DNA of 14,273 nt from Planctomycetota bacterium. GTDB taxonomy: Bacteria; Planctomycetota; UBA1135. The notes below the pieces were generated by a model, which worked only from the letters and a program-made list of their open reading frames with translations, was not told where the DNA came from and ran no database searches. Positions 13,153 to 14,273 of this stretch are shown in pieces. Each line of letters opens with the position of its first letter. Position 1 is the stretch's first letter. Made by a program: the position numbers and the translations under genes. The DNA lies in assembly GCA_003501525.1 (NCBI GenBank), contig DNPI01000206.1, forward strand, positions 1 through 14,273, written 5' to 3'.

Positions 13153-14273
13153 TTATAATGATGCCATTTTTTTTGATACAGTTTCCATATCTTTATCACC
13201 ACGACCAGAAAGCAAGAACAGGATAGATTGATCTTTTGGAATTTCCTGTGACCAATCAATTAAAAAGCCTAAAGCATGAGCTGGTTCAAGAGCAGGAATA
13301 ATTCCTTCTTCAACTGATAATAACTTAAAGCCTTCTAAGGCCTTCAGATCTGTTGCGGAGTAATATTGTGCTCTTTCAATATCTTTCAAATTTGAATGCT
13401 CTGGGCCAACTCCCGGATAATCTAAGCCAGCAGATATTGAGTGTGCTTCTTGAATTTGCCCAAAACTATCTTGTAGAACATAACTAAGGGACCCATGTAA
13501 TATCCCAGGGGTTCCTTTTGTTAAAGTAGCTGCATGCTTTTCAGTATCTATTCCTTCTCCACTTGCTTCTATTCCTATTAGAGAAACGTCTAAATCATCG
13601 ATAAATCCTGAAAAAATTCCGATAGCATTCGAACCGCCACCTACACAAGCAAGTACATAATTTGGCAAGCTTCCTGTTTTGTCTAATATTTGTTTCCTTG
13701 ACTCAATCCCAATTATTGATTGAAATTCTCTAACGATATAGGGATATGGGTGAGGGCCAACAGCACTTCCAATTATATAATAAGTATTTTCAACATTAGT
13801 GACCCAATCTCTGATAGCTTCGTTAACAGCATCTTTTAATGTTCTTGAACCAGATGTAACTGGAACTACTTTAGCTCCAAGCATTTCCATTCTATAAATA
13901 TTAGGAGCTTGCCTTTTTATATCTTCTTCACCCATGTAAACAATACATTCTAGATTTAACATAGCACAAGCAGTTGCAGTTGCTACACCATGTTGGCCAG
14001 CACCTGTTTCAGCTATGATTCTTTTTTTACCAATTCTTTTAGCCAACAGAGCCTGCCCAATAGCATTATTAATTTTATGTGCACCGGTATGAGCTAAATC
14101 TTCTCTTTTTATCCATATTCTTTGATTCAGCTTTTCAGATAAATTTTTTGCATAATATAAAGGTGTTGGCCTACCTATAAAATCATTCTGTAAAGTAGTT
14201 AATTCTTCCCAAAAAGATTCATCTTTAGAATATTTTTCAAATGCCTCTTCTATTTCTTTTAAAGAAGACATTA
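13153..14273 (-). CDS. trpB: Tryptophan synthase beta chain, 5' end outside window
   Basis: TrpB condenses indole with serine to make tryptophan, using pyridoxal phosphate, in the cytoplasm with TrpA. Counting from the Met at 14271, the PLP lysine is K66 in HTGAHKINN and the catalytic Glu is E88 in ETGAGQHG. GGGSNAIG binds the PLP phosphate, HSISAGLDYPGVGPEH matches the conserved loop, and SGRGDKD is near the C-terminus. In the Salmonella enzyme the first two residues are K87 and E109; both are offset by 21, so about 21 N-terminal residues are missing. Met14271 is therefore the internal Met of the conserved ETLM segment, and the base pair before it (TA) fits a Leu codon TTA. The true start is beyond the right edge. 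It is of the ordinary TrpB1 type. No trpA follows; a CoA-transferase gene does. Confidence 0.95.
   Translation of the reverse strand, partial: MSSLKEIEEAFEKYSKDESFWEELTTLQNDFIGRPTPLYYAKNLSEKLNQRIWIKREDLAHTGAHKINNAIGQALLAKRIGKKRIIAETGAGQHGVATATACAMLNLECIVYMGEEDIKRQAPNIYRMEMLGAKVVPVTSGSRTLKDAVNEAIRDWVTNVENTYYIIGSAVGPHPYPYIVREFQSIIGIESRKQILDKTGSLPNYVLACVGGGSNAIGIFSGFIDDLDVSLIGIEASGEGIDTEKHAATLTKGTPGILHGSLSYVLQDSFGQIQEAHSISAGLDYPGVGPEHSNLKDIERAQYYSATDLKALEGFKLLSVEEGIIPALEPAHALGFLIDWSQEIPKDQSILFLLSGRGDKDMETVSKKMASL

Noticed and set aside
1..14273. Defence system, CRISPR array, biosynthetic cluster, prophage, tRNA or rRNA
   Set aside because: I looked for repeats, nuclease or transposase motifs and RNA-gene hallmarks on both strands and saw none.

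Overview
The window looks like pieces of two different genomes joined near position 12,430. About the first 12.4 kb is moderately GC-rich; one 60-base line next to the join (12361-12420) is 32/60 G+C by hand count. It fits a marine bacterium of the Planctomycetes/Verrucomicrobia (PVC) group. Pointers are a Planctomycete-type cytochrome (PSCyt1/PSCyt2/LamG) protein, a 'Hanks'-type Ser/Thr kinase with a TPR tail, a SASA-type carbohydrate esterase and many secreted proteins. The last 1.8 kb is clearly AT-rich (15/60 and 23/60 G+C in two lines counted) and carries a family III CoA-transferase and trpB, both on the minus strand. I cannot name the second organism.

Layout of the first part. A partial membrane protein (minus, runs off the left edge) is divergent from an outer-membrane beta-barrel-like gene that two in-frame TGA codons interrupt. 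A DUF2891 lipoprotein follows (plus). It converges, with a 28-bp overlap, on a LACTB-like serine hydrolase (minus). That hydrolase is divergent from a small four-helix membrane protein (plus). Next is a minus-strand operon: a PutP-like Na+/solute symporter, a secreted protein of unknown function with a seven-glycine run, and a secreted SASA/SGNH esterase. Divergent from the operon is a plus-strand cluster: a tandem gamma-glutamylcyclotransferase-fold fusion, a 918-aa transmembrane Ser/Thr kinase with TPRs, and the start of a large cytochrome c-containing PSCyt protein. The join cuts that last gene at about residue 511.

Two themes stand out. First, several non-operonic genes of the GC-rich part lack a Shine-Dalgarno sequence and instead have a TANNNT -10-like box exactly 6 nt before the start codon. 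This suggests leaderless transcription. At 232-/250+ two such boxes overlap on opposite strands within seven bases. Second, the join at about 12,419-12,441 has the character of an assembly chimera: both coding sequences stop matching their families there, on opposite strands, and base composition changes.

Functionally, the left part suggests a heterotroph that takes up solutes with Na+ and deacetylates glycans outside the cytoplasm. I see no defence system, CRISPR array, prophage, transposon or RNA gene. No stretch of more than 300 bases lacks a gene.
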